From assembly GCF_008180725.1 (NCBI RefSeq), contig NZ_VTEV01000004.1, positions 388,312 through 452,311 of the forward strand: 64,000 bases of DNA, read 5' to 3'. Source of the DNA: Sutcliffiella horikoshii. GTDB lineage: Bacteria > Bacillota > Bacilli > Bacillales > Bacillaceae_I. The first letter of the stretch is position 1. Each line of letters starts with the position of its first letter. The position numbers and the translations under genes are program-made. A model generated the notes under the pieces. It saw nothing but the letters and a program-made list of their open reading frames with translations, ran no database searches and had not been told where the DNA came from. Below, piece after piece: positions 25,068-33,978 of the stretch.

Positions 25068-25601
25068 ATGTTAGATCTACGTTTTGAATTTACAGCGAAA
25101 GATGAGTCGACCGTAATATTAAGGCCGGTGGAAGAATCGGATGCAGGAGATATCGTGACGGCAGTGGAGAGTATTATTGCTGCGGGTCAGTACATACAAA
25201 AGGATGTCCCTCGAACTCCCGAGGAAGAAAAACTTTTCATTCGTGACATGAAGAGTAAAGAGAATATGTATATTGGAGTAGAACGAAATGGAAAGGTAGT
25301 AGGAATAGCCCGCGTTATTCGGGGTGAAATCCAAATGAAACGACATACTGGGTTGTTTCGGACTTGGTTAGCTGAGGAAGCACAAGGACTTGGCATAGGG
25401 AAAAAAATCATGGATTATACCGATATGTGGTGTGAACAGCATATCAGAAAATTATCTTTAACCGTCTTCTCTTCTAATCAAGTTGCCTACCAACTTTATA
25501 AAAAATATGGGTTTCATGAAGAAGGTAATCAAAAAGAACAAGCCTTTATTAATGGGGAATATGTTGATGAGATTTGGATGGCAAAGTTCTACAAAAAATG
25601 A
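25068..25601 (+). CDS. GNAT family N-acetyltransferase
   Basis: The 177-residue protein shows GNAT motif A (EEAQGLGIGKKIMDYTD) and motif B (SSNQVAYQLYKKYGFHEEG). It starts at ATG 25068 after TAGGAGG. The substrate is unknown. It belongs to the same superfamily as the protein at 9316-9822 but the two are not close relatives. Confidence 0.88.
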   Translation: MLDLRFEFTAKDESTVILRPVEESDAGDIVTAVESIIAAGQYIQKDVPRTPEEEKLFIRDMKSKENMYIGVERNGKVVGIARVIRGEIQMKRHTGLFRTWLAEEAQGLGIGKKIMDYTDMWCEQHIRKLSLTVFSSNQVAYQLYKKYGFHEEGNQKEQAFINGEYVDEIWMAKFYKK

Positions 25602-25682
25602 TTTCCATTTATTTATAGTGATAATTTTTGCGGCATTCGTTATAATAAAACTGCACAACACAACAACTCCTTTAAAACGACA

Positions 25683-25719
25683 TGTACCTTCCCAAAGTAA
25701 ATTTGGGAAGGTTTTTTCT
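25683..25719 (+). terminator. Terminator after the acetyltransferase
   Basis: ACCTTCCCAAA and TTTGGGAAGGT form an 11-bp stem around a GTAA-type loop, then T6. Strong and symmetric. Confidence 0.9.
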
Positions 25720-25821
25720 ATTTCTATCCTTTATTATTTCCTTTTAGTAACTGTCTCCTCTGCATAAATATATAAATATTGGAAAAGTTAACAGTACCAA
25801 ATCGGATGAGGTGCTCTTATT

Positions 25822-26901
25822 ATGCCAAAGATATTGTCTGTTGGAACGTCCATTCCCAAATATCCGATCCAACAAGATACTGTTGTCGAATTTGCAAAAG
25901 AACTATTTGAAGAGTCGTTTAGAGATATCAATCGGCTCCTTACAGTCTTCCAAAATGGCCAAATAGAAAAACGTCACTTTGCAAGAGACGTTGAATGGTT
26001 CAAACAGCCGCATACACTTCAGGAAAAAAACGATATATACATAAAAGAAGCGGTCGCTTATGGAGCAGAGGCAATAAATGCATGTTTACACAATTCTGAA
26101 ACACTCTCTCAATCTATAGACTATCAAGATATTGAAGCTATTTTTTATATTTCTACAACAGGCATGTCCACTCCAAGCATCGAAGCTAGAATTATGAATA
26201 TTCTTCCATTCTCACCATATACAAAGAGAATTCCAATCTGGGGACTCGGATGTGCTGGTGGAGCAGCGGGACTTTCAAGAGCCTATGAGTATTGTCTTGC
26301 CTTTCCAAAAGCCAAGGTGCTTGTATTATGTGTGGAACTTTGCAGTCTTACCTTTCAAAAGAATGATCGATCAAAAAGTAATCTAGTTGGAACCTCCCTT
26401 TTCGCAGATGGCATTGCCTGTGTATTGATGGTAGGGGATGAAGTGCATATAGATGGTAAGGGACCTTACCCTAAAGTGTTAGGAAGTCAGTCTACGTTAA
26501 TGGAGAATTCAGAAGACGTGATGGGATGGGAGATAAAGAATGAAGGATTGTATGTCGTATTCTCTCGGGATATCCCAGTTATCATCACGAACTGGCTAGC
26601 ACCTAATGTCACACGATTTCTTGATAACCAGCAAGTTAAATTAGAAGAACTGGACCATTTTGTCTTACATCCTGGTGGAAAAAAGGTATTGGAAGCATAC
26701 CAAGAGTGTTTAGGGTTAGAGGCAGAAAAGTTAAATACTTCCTTACAGGTGTTAAAAGAATATGGCAATATGTCTTCTGCTACTGTCTTATATGTATTAA
26801 AGGAAATCATGGAAAAGCGTCCGAACAAAGGGGAGAAAGGGATTGCAGCTGCACTTGGACCGGGTTTCAGTTCAGAAATGCTGCTATTAGAATGGGAGTG
26901 A
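25822..26901 (+). CDS. bpsA: Type III polyketide synthase BpsA (alkylpyrone synthase)
   Basis: BpsA condenses long-chain fatty acyl-CoA with malonyl-CoA units to alkylpyrones. The 359-residue protein has the catalytic triad of the chalcone synthase family: Cys144 in GLGCAGGAAG, His283 in LHPGGKK and Asn316 in YGNMSS. The C-terminal GPGFSSEM loop is also typical. bpsB starts eight bases after its stop, giving the two-gene unit of B. subtilis that makes methylated alkylpyrones. ATG 25822 follows GAGGTG. Confidence 0.94.
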   Translation: MPKILSVGTSIPKYPIQQDTVVEFAKELFEESFRDINRLLTVFQNGQIEKRHFARDVEWFKQPHTLQEKNDIYIKEAVAYGAEAINACLHNSETLSQSIDYQDIEAIFYISTTGMSTPSIEARIMNILPFSPYTKRIPIWGLGCAGGAAGLSRAYEYCLAFPKAKVLVLCVELCSLTFQKNDRSKSNLVGTSLFADGIACVLMVGDEVHIDGKGPYPKVLGSQSTLMENSEDVMGWEIKNEGLYVVFSRDIPVIITNWLAPNVTRFLDNQQVKLEELDHFVLHPGGKKVLEAYQECLGLEAEKLNTSLQVLKEYGNMSSATVLYVLKEIMEKRPNKGEKGIAAALGPGFSSEMLLLEWE

Positions 26902-26908
26902 GTTAAAA

Positions 26909-27478
26909 ATGATCTTCGCATTGTTTTTTTCATTTATCGTCACACAAAGAGTGGTGGAACTAGGTATTGCAAGAAGAAATGAGAAATGGATTAAATCGAT
27001 GGGAGCTAAAGAATACGGTAAAGAGCATTACAAGTACATGGTCAGTCTTCATGTTGCTTTTTTAACTTGTTTCTTATTAGAGGTCGTCCTATTTGATCGA
27101 ACGCTAAGTCCTTTTTGGCCAGCGATCCTCAGTCTGTTTATCATGACTCAAACCCTTCGAGTATGGACCATACAATCCCTAGGTAAGTATTGGAATACAA
27201 AGGTACTGATCTTGCCTGATGCATCCATAGTGAAGACGGGTCCCTACAAATTTTTACGTCATCCTAACTATACGATTGTAGTGCTAGAGGTTCTGCTGAT
27301 CCCCTTAATGTTTCATGCATTTTACACAGCCATAGTATTTACCGTGTTAAATGCCTGGATGTTAAGTGTAAGAATTCCGCTTGAAGAAAGAGCATTAGCT
27401 GAAATGACAACAAACTATGCCTCTTATATGGAGGATCGAAATCGTTTTTCTCCAACTTTTCAGAAGGAAACTGAATGA
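26909..27478 (+). CDS. bpsB: Isoprenylcysteine-carboxyl-methyltransferase-like BpsB
   Basis: BpsB methylates the alkylpyrones made by BpsA. The 189-residue membrane protein has several hydrophobic helices and the ICMT signature KTGPYKFLRHPNYTIV (RHPNY near residue 118). The close spacing to bpsA shows an operon. ATG 26909 lies just after the GAGTGAG at the bpsA stop. Confidence 0.92.
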   Translation: MIFALFFSFIVTQRVVELGIARRNEKWIKSMGAKEYGKEHYKYMVSLHVAFLTCFLLEVVLFDRTLSPFWPAILSLFIMTQTLRVWTIQSLGKYWNTKVLILPDASIVKTGPYKFLRHPNYTIVVLEVLLIPLMFHAFYTAIVFTVLNAWMLSVRIPLEERALAEMTTNYASYMEDRNRFSPTFQKETE

Positions 27479-27484
27479 AAGTCA

Positions 27485-27530
27485 TTGTCAATTAGATTGT
27501 AAGCTGATATGATTATGATAATAATTATCA
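27485..27530 (+). promoter_or_regulatory. Promoter with a perfect Fur box
   Basis: TTGTCA (27485-27490) and TATGAT (27508-27513) are spaced by 17 bp. Directly downstream, 27516-27530 reads TGATAATAATTATCA, an exact 7-1-7 inverted repeat identical to the Bacillus Fur consensus TGATAAT-N-ATTATCA. PerR and Zur boxes differ at the outer bases. The box overlaps the predicted transcription start, a classic position for repression. Confidence 0.88.
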
Positions 27531-27555
27531 CTATCAACGAGGGGGACATACCAAC

Positions 27556-27651
27556 ATGACATTATTGTTGATTGGTACGACTGTGGTAGCATATTCCGTT
27601 TTAATGAAAGTTGTTTTACAGCATACATGTGAGCCTAGAACAAGTAAATAA
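27556..27651 (+). CDS. Putative Fur-regulated 31-residue membrane peptide
   Basis: ATG 27556 lies about eight bases after GAGGGGGA. The product (MTLLLIGTTVVAYSVLMKVV, then LQHTCEPRTSK) is a single hydrophobic helix with a short polar, Cys-containing tail. It is bounded by a Fur-box promoter upstream and a terminator downstream, which makes it a complete transcription unit. I know no homologue. It could instead be a regulatory RNA with a fortuitous frame. Confidence 0.72.
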   Translation: MTLLLIGTTVVAYSVLMKVVLQHTCEPRTSK

Positions 27652-27654
27652 TAC

Positions 27655-27702
27655 ATAACAGGGTCTGCTACATATATACATGTAGAGGCCCTGTTTTTTT
27701 TA
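27655..27702 (+). terminator. Terminator of the Fur-box unit
   Basis: ACAGGGTCTGCTACAT and ATGTAGAGGCCCTGT form an imperfect long stem, then T7. Confidence 0.88.
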
Positions 27703-27847
27703 AATTGCTTTATACAAAACCATGCACAAGTTTCTTAAACAAAAATATTAATAAATAAGGCGTCTTATATGGGAAAATACTGAAATATCAAGTAAAATAG
27801 ACTTAAGAAGCGGAGAAATGATACACACAACTAAGGGGACAGAATAA

Positions 27848-30800
27848 ATGGGATCAAACAATCCAAAACAGCAAATCCAACAGCATACAAAGGAGATAAA
27901 TCAGCTCCAAACCAAACTGCATTTAATTTTAGAAAAGCTACATAAACACGGTGATCATAAAAGTGCCAGAAAAGTGGCGGAACTCTTACATAAACATTCA
28001 ACAAAAGAATTAAGTATAGCCTTTTGCGGACATTTTTCAGCAGGTAAGTCTTCTTTTATCAATGAGATATTAGAGGAGGCAATCTTGCCGGCTAGTCCAA
28101 TACCAACTTCTGCCAATGTCGTGCAGATAAAAAATGGAGAAGAGCTTGCGCATGTTCATTTTTTTGAGGGAGAATCACTCGAGATCCTTCCACCAGTATC
28201 GTTTGAACATGTAAAAGCGTATTGCAAAAATGGAGATCAGGTGGAATCCGTTGAATACCAATTTCCTTTTGAGAAACTACCTGCTGATATGGTCGTATTA
28301 GACACTCCAGGGGTTGATTCCACTGACGATGCCCATCGTATTTCCACAGAATCAGCCTTGCATTTGGCAGACGTCATTTTCTATGTGATGGACTATAATC
28401 ATGTCCAATCGGAGGTTAACCTTAAGTTTATTAAGGAGCTTCAAGACAAGGAAAAAAAGATTTATTTAATTGTTAACCAAATTGACAAGCATCGGGAGGA
28501 AGAAATCCCATTTGCCACATACAACGAAAGAATAATGGAGTCTTTTAAGGATTGGGGGATTATACCTGCAAGCATTTATTTTACAAGCTTAAAAGAAATT
28601 AGCCATCCTCTTAACGACCTTTCGATTGTAAAAGAAACAATTCAAATCCTTAGACAAGACAAGTTGGATATTCTGCCAAAAACGATTGAGCGAGCGCTCA
28701 TTCAAGTAATGGATGAACATAAAGAATGGCAACTTGAACAAAGAGCAGATGAAATTGACCGGTATGAACAAACGATTCACTCATTAGGAGATCTACCAAA
28801 AGATGTAGCAGAAACGTTAAGGGTGAGAAAGTATAAACTGACAACCATCCAATCTGAAACGGCTGAAATGAAAGAGGATTTTATCAATCAGACAAAGCGG
28901 ATCTTGGAAAATGCCAATATTACACCGTTTGAGATGAGGGAGCTAGCTGAACGTTATCTCGAATCCCAACAAAAAGGATTCAAGGTGGGGATGCTGTTCT
29001 CTGGGAAAAAAACACAAGAAGAGCGTGAGCAAAGAAGTGCTGCTTTTCGCAGTGATTTAACCGAACGTGTGAAAACACAGGTGGAGAAGTTCATTCATGA
29101 ACATATTATATCTTTTTTAAAGGGGCAGAATTTTTATTCTCCATCGATTTTTGATTCCGTCCAGGAACTGACTGTGCCCATTACTGAAGAGTTTGTAGCT
29201 GGTCATGTAAAAGCTGGTGCCGGCTATACTGGGAATGCCGTTTTGCACTACACAAAAGATCTAGCCCATTCTATTAAATTAGCCTATCAAAAACAAGTAC
29301 AAAGATTCATGGAAGGTTACTTCGAAAAACTGGAAAAGAAAATTCAAGATAGCACAAAAGAATTGTCGATGGAAGTCAAAAGATTAGAAGCGGTTCACCA
29401 TGCCCAAGAAGGGATTACACATTTGCATATCGAGCTAGAACAGAAATATGAAGAACTAAATAGCATCATCCTGTCAAAATTCGTAAAAGAGGATCAAGTT
29501 TTTTCGGATAAATTCCTTGCTCACTACCTGAACCGTTCTTATAAAACAGTTCGGGGAGATGAATTGCCGTCATCAACAACTAAACGTAATGACACTATAC
29601 AGAAACAAGAAGCCATTCTAGTAGAACCTATGAAACAAAGTGACCCGGCAATATTAGTCAAGGGGCTAAAAGAGACAGCAAGCTCTTTAAAAAGAATACA
29701 TGGGTTTCAGACGATTGTGGATGACCTGAAAAAAAGAGCAGACAAAATTGAAAATCAGACTTTTACTGTGGCGTTGTTCGGAGCATTCAGTGCAGGTAAA
29801 TCTTCCCTTGCTAATGCTTTATTTGGAGAGAAAGTCCTGCCTGTCTCCCCTAATCCAACAACTGCTTCCATCAACAAGATATCTCCTGTAACAAAAGATC
29901 ATCCACATGGATCAGTCAATGTACAGATGAAGACAGTGGAACAACTGTTTCAGGATGTTCAACAAGCCTTACAAATCTTCAATACGGATATAAGGGATCT
30001 TGAAGAATCTGTGCCGACAATCAAGAGTATCATCACTAAAAATGAGCACCTAGAACTGGATGCAAATAAGAAGACTCATTTTCATTTTCTAAAAGCCTTT
30101 CTAACAGGTTGGGAGGATATGAAGACGAAATTGGGAACGCTTCAGCAGGTGTCCCTAAATGAATTTGAAGCTTATGTCGCCAGAGAAGAGAAATCCTGTT
30201 TTGTGGAATGGATTGAAGTGTTCTATGATTGCGCATTTACAAGACAGGGTCTAACACTGGTGGATACACCTGGAGCGGACTCTATCAATGCAAGACATAC
30301 CGATGTTTCTTTTGATTATATTAAGAATGCGGATGCCATTCTGTTTGTCACTTATTATCAGCACGCTTTTTCTAAAGCAGACCGTGAATTCTTGATACAA
30401 TTAGGCAGGGTGAAAGATGCATTTGCGATGGATAAGATGTTCTTCCTTGTAAATGCAGCTGATCTTGCTAATAATGAGGAAGAACTTGAACTTGTATGCG
30501 ATTATGTTGAAGATCAATTGACTGCTTATGGAATTCGTCATCCACGATTATATCCAGTTTCAAGTCTTCTTGCCTTGAAAGAAAAAGAAAACCGACCATT
30601 CGACCATCCTTTTTTGGAAACATCTTTGATGAATGCTTTTGAGCAGGCATTTACTGATTTTATTCAATCTGATTTAGTCGAGATGAGTCTACATGCAGCG
30701 CAATCCGATCTAAACAAGGCAGTGGCCTTATTCGAACATTTTGTCCAACAGGCTAAGCTTGGATCCGAGGAAAAAGAGAAATTACAGCTTTTACATGCTA

Positions 30801-31534
30801 GTAACAAAAGGAACCTGGAAGCACATATTAAAGGGTACGCAACGGAAAGTTTCTATACGCTTCTGGAGCAAGAAATAAACGAACTTGTCTATTACATTAA
30901 GCAACGAACGTTATTACGTTTCTCCGATTTCTTTAAAGAAAGTTTCAACCCTGCAGTGATCAGGGAGGACGGACGTAATATTAAGGCGCAGCTTATCAGT
31001 TGCCTGCACGAGCTTGTAACGGATATCTCTCACAATCTTTCGCAAGAAGTTAGAGCAACTACCGTGCGAACAGAGAACTTTATTCGCAAATCGTTAGAGT
31101 CCTGGCAAAAGGAATTAGAATCGGAAGCTCAACAGCTAGAAGCTCAGCTTTCCTTACGTGTGTTGGAAGCAGAGGACTATACACCGTTTAAAGTGAATAG
31201 CTCGTTTCCTTCTATTTCTCCAAAGCTGGAAAAACAAACGATAGGCTACTACCGAAATTCAAAAGCTTTTTTCGAGAAAAACGAAAAGCAAAAAATGGTC
31301 CTGTTTTTGGAAGAACAGCTGTCACCATTAATGGACTCATACTTGAAAGAGAGTGCTCAAAAACTAACAGTCCATTACAAAAATGAAATGCAGATTTCTT
31401 TAAAAGAGGTCAAGAAGTATAAACTAAGACAGCTCGAGGATTATTTTGGAGGAATGCAGGCAGCACTTGAACAAGAACAGGACATCCCACATTTGGAAGA
31501 AGTGCTATCACAAATACAACAGAATAAAAAGTAA
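27848..31534 (+). CDS. dynA: Tandem dynamin-like GTPase DynA
   Basis: DynA tethers and fuses membranes and helps membrane repair and phage tolerance in Bacillus. The 1228-residue protein is two fused dynamin units. Unit 1 has P-loop GHFSAGKSS (near residue 61), DTPGVDST and NQIDKH; unit 2 has GAFSAGKSS (near 644), DTPGADSIN and NAADLANN. Long helical stalk regions follow each GTPase domain. Both sets of GTPase motifs look intact. ATG 27848 follows AAGGGGACAG. A nucleotidyltransferase gene follows after 12 bp. Confidence 0.95.
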   Translation: MGSNNPKQQIQQHTKEINQLQTKLHLILEKLHKHGDHKSARKVAELLHKHSTKELSIAFCGHFSAGKSSFINEILEEAILPASPIPTSANVVQIKNGEELAHVHFFEGESLEILPPVSFEHVKAYCKNGDQVESVEYQFPFEKLPADMVVLDTPGVDSTDDAHRISTESALHLADVIFYVMDYNHVQSEVNLKFIKELQDKEKKIYLIVNQIDKHREEEIPFATYNERIMESFKDWGIIPASIYFTSLKEISHPLNDLSIVKETIQILRQDKLDILPKTIERALIQVMDEHKEWQLEQRADEIDRYEQTIHSLGDLPKDVAETLRVRKYKLTTIQSETAEMKEDFINQTKRILENANITPFEMRELAERYLESQQKGFKVGMLFSGKKTQEEREQRSAAFRSDLTERVKTQVEKFIHEHIISFLKGQNFYSPSIFDSVQELTVPITEEFVAGHVKAGAGYTGNAVLHYTKDLAHSIKLAYQKQVQRFMEGYFEKLEKKIQDSTKELSMEVKRLEAVHHAQEGITHLHIELEQKYEELNSIILSKFVKEDQVFSDKFLAHYLNRSYKTVRGDELPSSTTKRNDTIQKQEAILVEPMKQSDPAILVKGLKETASSLKRIHGFQTIVDDLKKRADKIENQTFTVALFGAFSAGKSSLANALFGEKVLPVSPNPTTASINKISPVTKDHPHGSVNVQMKTVEQLFQDVQQALQIFNTDIRDLEESVPTIKSIITKNEHLELDANKKTHFHFLKAFLTGWEDMKTKLGTLQQVSLNEFEAYVAREEKSCFVEWIEVFYDCAFTRQGLTLVDTPGADSINARHTDVSFDYIKNADAILFVTYYQHAFSKADREFLIQLGRVKDAFAMDKMFFLVNAADLANNEEELELVCDYVEDQLTAYGIRHPRLYPVSSLLALKEKENRPFDHPFLETSLMNAFEQAFTDFIQSDLVEMSLHAAQSDLNKAVALFEHFVQQAKLGSEEKEKLQLLHASNKRNLEAHIKGYATESFYTLLEQEINELVYYIKQRTLLRFSDFFKESFNPAVIREDGRNIKAQLISCLHELVTDISHNLSQEVRATTVRTENFIRKSLESWQKELESEAQQLEAQLSLRVLEAEDYTPFKVNSSFPSISPKLEKQTIGYYRNSKAFFEKNEKQKMVLFLEEQLSPLMDSYLKESAQKLTVHYKNEMQISLKEVKKYKLRQLEDYFGGMQAALEQEQDIPHLEEVLSQIQQNKK

Positions 31535-31546
31535 GGAGGAAAAAAG

Positions 31547-32311
31547 GTGAACCCAATAAAGGAAATACTCACGAATATTGAATTACATCATAATGTGAAG
31601 ATCCTTTATGCCTGTGAAGCGGGTAGCAGGGCATACGGCTTTGCTACAGAAAGCAGTGATTATGATATCAGGTTCATCTATATTGCCCCTCTTAAAGAGT
31701 ATCTTTCCTTGATGAAAAAGGAAGATACCATTACAAACCAGGATGACAAGTATGACGTGCAGGGGTGGGATTTAAAGAAGGCTTTGGTTTTGGCCGGTAA
31801 ATCCAACCCTTCCCTATATGAATGGATGTTATCTCCAATTGTATATAGAAAGTTAGATCCTGCCATGCTTTCATTGAAAAACGTTATTTTAACAGACTAC
31901 TCAAAAAAAGTTCTTGGTTTTCATTATTCGAAGATGGTTAAAAATAACCTCCAAGCTTGGAGCAGAAAAAAAGAATTTTCTCACCTTGTTCATGCCGTCC
32001 GGGCATCTTTGATGTTAGAACAGGTTATCCACTTCGAAAATGAACCGCATACAATTAACTTAAAAGACCTAATAGACAAAAGCAACACATTTACCAATGA
32101 AGAGTTATCGCTTTTATTTTGCTTAAAGACTGGAGAGGAAGTTACCGGACCTCCACTTGTTTCTCAACTTTGTGCTAAAATTAGTCATTTCATCAATGCT
32201 TCTGAAACGTCTTTAACTTATTTAAAAGAAGGATCCATGAATCTTCACGTGTTAGAGGAGCTGTTTATTCAACAGCTGGGAATAGAGGGTGAGAGTGATC
32301 ACAAAAGTTAA
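31547..32311 (+). CDS. YcgL-type predicted nucleotidyltransferase
   Basis: The 254-residue protein has the polymerase-beta nucleotidyltransferase motif GSRAYGFATESSDYDIRFIY (GS near residue 26, DxD near 38-40). It resembles B. subtilis YcgL and related stand-alone transferases of unknown substrate. The start is GTG 31547 after AAGGAGG. It is 12 bp from dynA and its end overlaps the next small gene, so it probably shares the dynA transcript. Confidence 0.85.
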   Translation: MNPIKEILTNIELHHNVKILYACEAGSRAYGFATESSDYDIRFIYIAPLKEYLSLMKKEDTITNQDDKYDVQGWDLKKALVLAGKSNPSLYEWMLSPIVYRKLDPAMLSLKNVILTDYSKKVLGFHYSKMVKNNLQAWSRKKEFSHLVHAVRASLMLEQVIHFENEPHTINLKDLIDKSNTFTNEELSLLFCLKTGEEVTGPPLVSQLCAKISHFINASETSLTYLKEGSMNLHVLEELFIQQLGIEGESDHKS

Positions 32312-32507
32312 TCGATTCCAGGCATGTGCAACCTGTAAGCATTATCAAGTGCTAAAATTAAATACTCGTACCGTCTACCGTTGCAGTAGACTTGGCTTTG
32401 ACACAAAGCCGCATTACAAATTTGATTGTTGGCAACCGAAAGATAACATCATACAATTAATGAAAAAAGAACAGATAAATTGGAGGAACAACCATGAGCG
32501 TACATAA
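32295..32507 (+). CDS. Small cysteine-rich protein (probable zinc ribbon)
   Basis: GTG 32295 follows AGAGGGTGAG inside the end of the nucleotidyltransferase gene. The 70-residue product has CATCKHYQ and later CSRLGF and DCW, giving a C-x2-C...C...C pattern that could bind zinc. The downstream ypbS start lies inside its 3' end (14-bp overlap). No family is assigned with confidence. Confidence 0.72.
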   Translation: MITKVNRFQACATCKHYQVLKLNTRTVYRCSRLGFDTKPHYKFDCWQPKDNIIQLMKKEQINWRNNHERT

Positions 32508-32751
32508 AGCAATAAGTGAACATTCCAGAAAACAAAATCAAGTAGTGATGAATTTTTTACAACTTGATCAACAAAGAGAAGCATACATAGAAGAGGCAAT
32601 CGTACTTTGCCGTCAGAATAAACCTTTTACAACTGAAAAAATTAACGATGTAACAAAAAGGATTAACGAACTGGCACGTAAAGGAATTGCACCTCAGCGA
32701 CAACTCGTAACGAAAGAAATGGTAGAAGAATTTGTTTCTCGAAGTCACTAA
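32494..32751 (+). CDS. ypbS: YpbS-like protein (DUF2533)
   Basis: The 85-residue helical protein matches B. subtilis YpbS in pattern: MSVHKAISEHSRKQN, then YIEEAIVLCRQNKPFTTEKI and VTKEMVEEFVSR at the end. ATG 32494 has GGAGGAAC upstream and overlaps the preceding gene. The function is unknown. It lies in the conserved dynA-ypbS-ypcP neighbourhood. Confidence 0.88.
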   Translation: MSVHKAISEHSRKQNQVVMNFLQLDQQREAYIEEAIVLCRQNKPFTTEKINDVTKRINELARKGIAPQRQLVTKEMVEEFVSRSH

Positions 32752-32768
32752 TTTGCGGAGGGGAAAGC

Positions 32769-33611
32769 ATGAATCATATTGTTTCAGCGGATTGGGTGAA
32801 GGAGCATATAAACGAAATCACAGTCATTGATTGTCGCTTCCATCTTGCAGTACCTGATAAAGGACTTATAGAATACCACGAAAATCATATCCCAGGGGCA
32901 CACTATATGGATTTGAATAAAGATCTATCTAATAAAGTCGATACACATGGAGGCAGACATCCTTTGCCTGACTTTCAGGAACTTCATCGAAAACTTCAAA
33001 ACATCGGAGTTCATGATGGAGGCAAAGTACTTCTTTATGATGATCAAAACGGCGCGATGGCCTCAAGGCTGTGGTTTTTGTTAAAGATTTTGGGACATGA
33101 GCATGTTCTGATATTGGATGGTGGCTATCGTGAATGGCTGAAACAAGAATACCCTGTAACGCCAGAAGTGCCTTTACAAGAAAAACGTGACACTTTTACA
33201 TTTAAAGTAATAGAAGAAGAGTTTGTCATGCATATGGAAGAGGTTAAATCCCAATTATCAACTTTTCAAAGTGGAGCAGCTTACCTTTTGGATGCAAGAG
33301 AACCAAACCGATATAGAGGATTAGAAGAGCCAATTGATAAGGTAGCCGGTCATATTCCTGGAGCACTTAATTTTTTCTGGATGGAGAATATGGAGAATGG
33401 AAAATGGAAAAAGACTGAAGCATTGCAAGAAAGATTTTCCCAGTTGGATCCATCTAAAGAAATTGTAGTCTACTGCGGTTCTGGTGTTACAGCATGCCCC
33501 ACATTTTTTGCACTTAAAGAAGCTGGTTATGAAAAAGTTAAGGTGTATGCCGGCAGCTGGAGTGACTGGATAAGTTACACAGACAATCCAATATCTAAAA
33601 TAAAGAACTAA
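32769..33611 (+). CDS. Two-domain rhodanese sulfurtransferase
   Basis: This thiosulfate/3-mercaptopyruvate sulfurtransferase of 280 residues has an inactive N-terminal rhodanese domain (about 1-135) and an active C-terminal one with Cys236 in VVYCGSGVTACPTF. The CGSGVTAC loop favours mercaptopyruvate-type enzymes, but the donor is not certain. HIPGA and GHIPGAL motifs mark both domains. ATG 32769 follows GCGGAGGGG. Confidence 0.92.
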   Translation: MNHIVSADWVKEHINEITVIDCRFHLAVPDKGLIEYHENHIPGAHYMDLNKDLSNKVDTHGGRHPLPDFQELHRKLQNIGVHDGGKVLLYDDQNGAMASRLWFLLKILGHEHVLILDGGYREWLKQEYPVTPEVPLQEKRDTFTFKVIEEEFVMHMEEVKSQLSTFQSGAAYLLDAREPNRYRGLEEPIDKVAGHIPGALNFFWMENMENGKWKKTEALQERFSQLDPSKEIVVYCGSGVTACPTFFALKEAGYEKVKVYAGSWSDWISYTDNPISKIKN

Positions 33612-33684
33612 ATTTACCCTCACTGAATTGGTTCTCTCTTGAGCAAACTATAAGGGATCCACCATATGAAGGAGGAGATTTACA

Positions 33685-33819
33685 ATGGGACGTACAAAAA
33701 AAGGAAATGCAAATGCACAACGTAACAATAACGCTAAACAAAAAGGCAATATGGATACAGAGTTTGCTTCATACGCAGAATACGAAGCAGCAAAAATGAC
33801 AAATAAGAAAAACCATTAA
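33685..33819 (+). CDS. SASP-like 44-residue peptide with a GPR-type site
   Basis: ATG 33685 follows GGAGGAG. The product starts MGRTKKGNANAQRNNN and carries DTEFASYAEYEAAK. The pentapeptide TEFAS equals the recognition core that the germination protease GPR cuts in alpha/beta- and gamma-type SASPs. Composition (Asn, Lys, Ala, Gln, no hydrophobic segment) fits a spore core peptide. It is not one of the named minor SASPs that I can match. A terminator follows. Confidence 0.75.
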   Translation: MGRTKKGNANAQRNNNAKQKGNMDTEFASYAEYEAAKMTNKKNH

Positions 33820-33833
33820 GTTTTAGTCTTTAA

Positions 33834-33875
33834 AAACGCTGTCCAAAGTCTTTTTTGCCTTTGGGCAGTTTTTTT
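33834..33875 (+). terminator. Terminator after the SASP-like gene
   Basis: CTGTCCAAAG and CTTTGGGCAG pair with one wobble around a T-rich loop, then T7. Confidence 0.8.
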
Positions 33876-33978
33876 GATTAATTAACCTGTTTTTTCAACA
33901 TTTACTCTTCGCCGGATGCCTGTCCTCCAACTCTAATCTATGCTATAATCATAAGCGGAATAGAGAGGGAGTGTCCTG

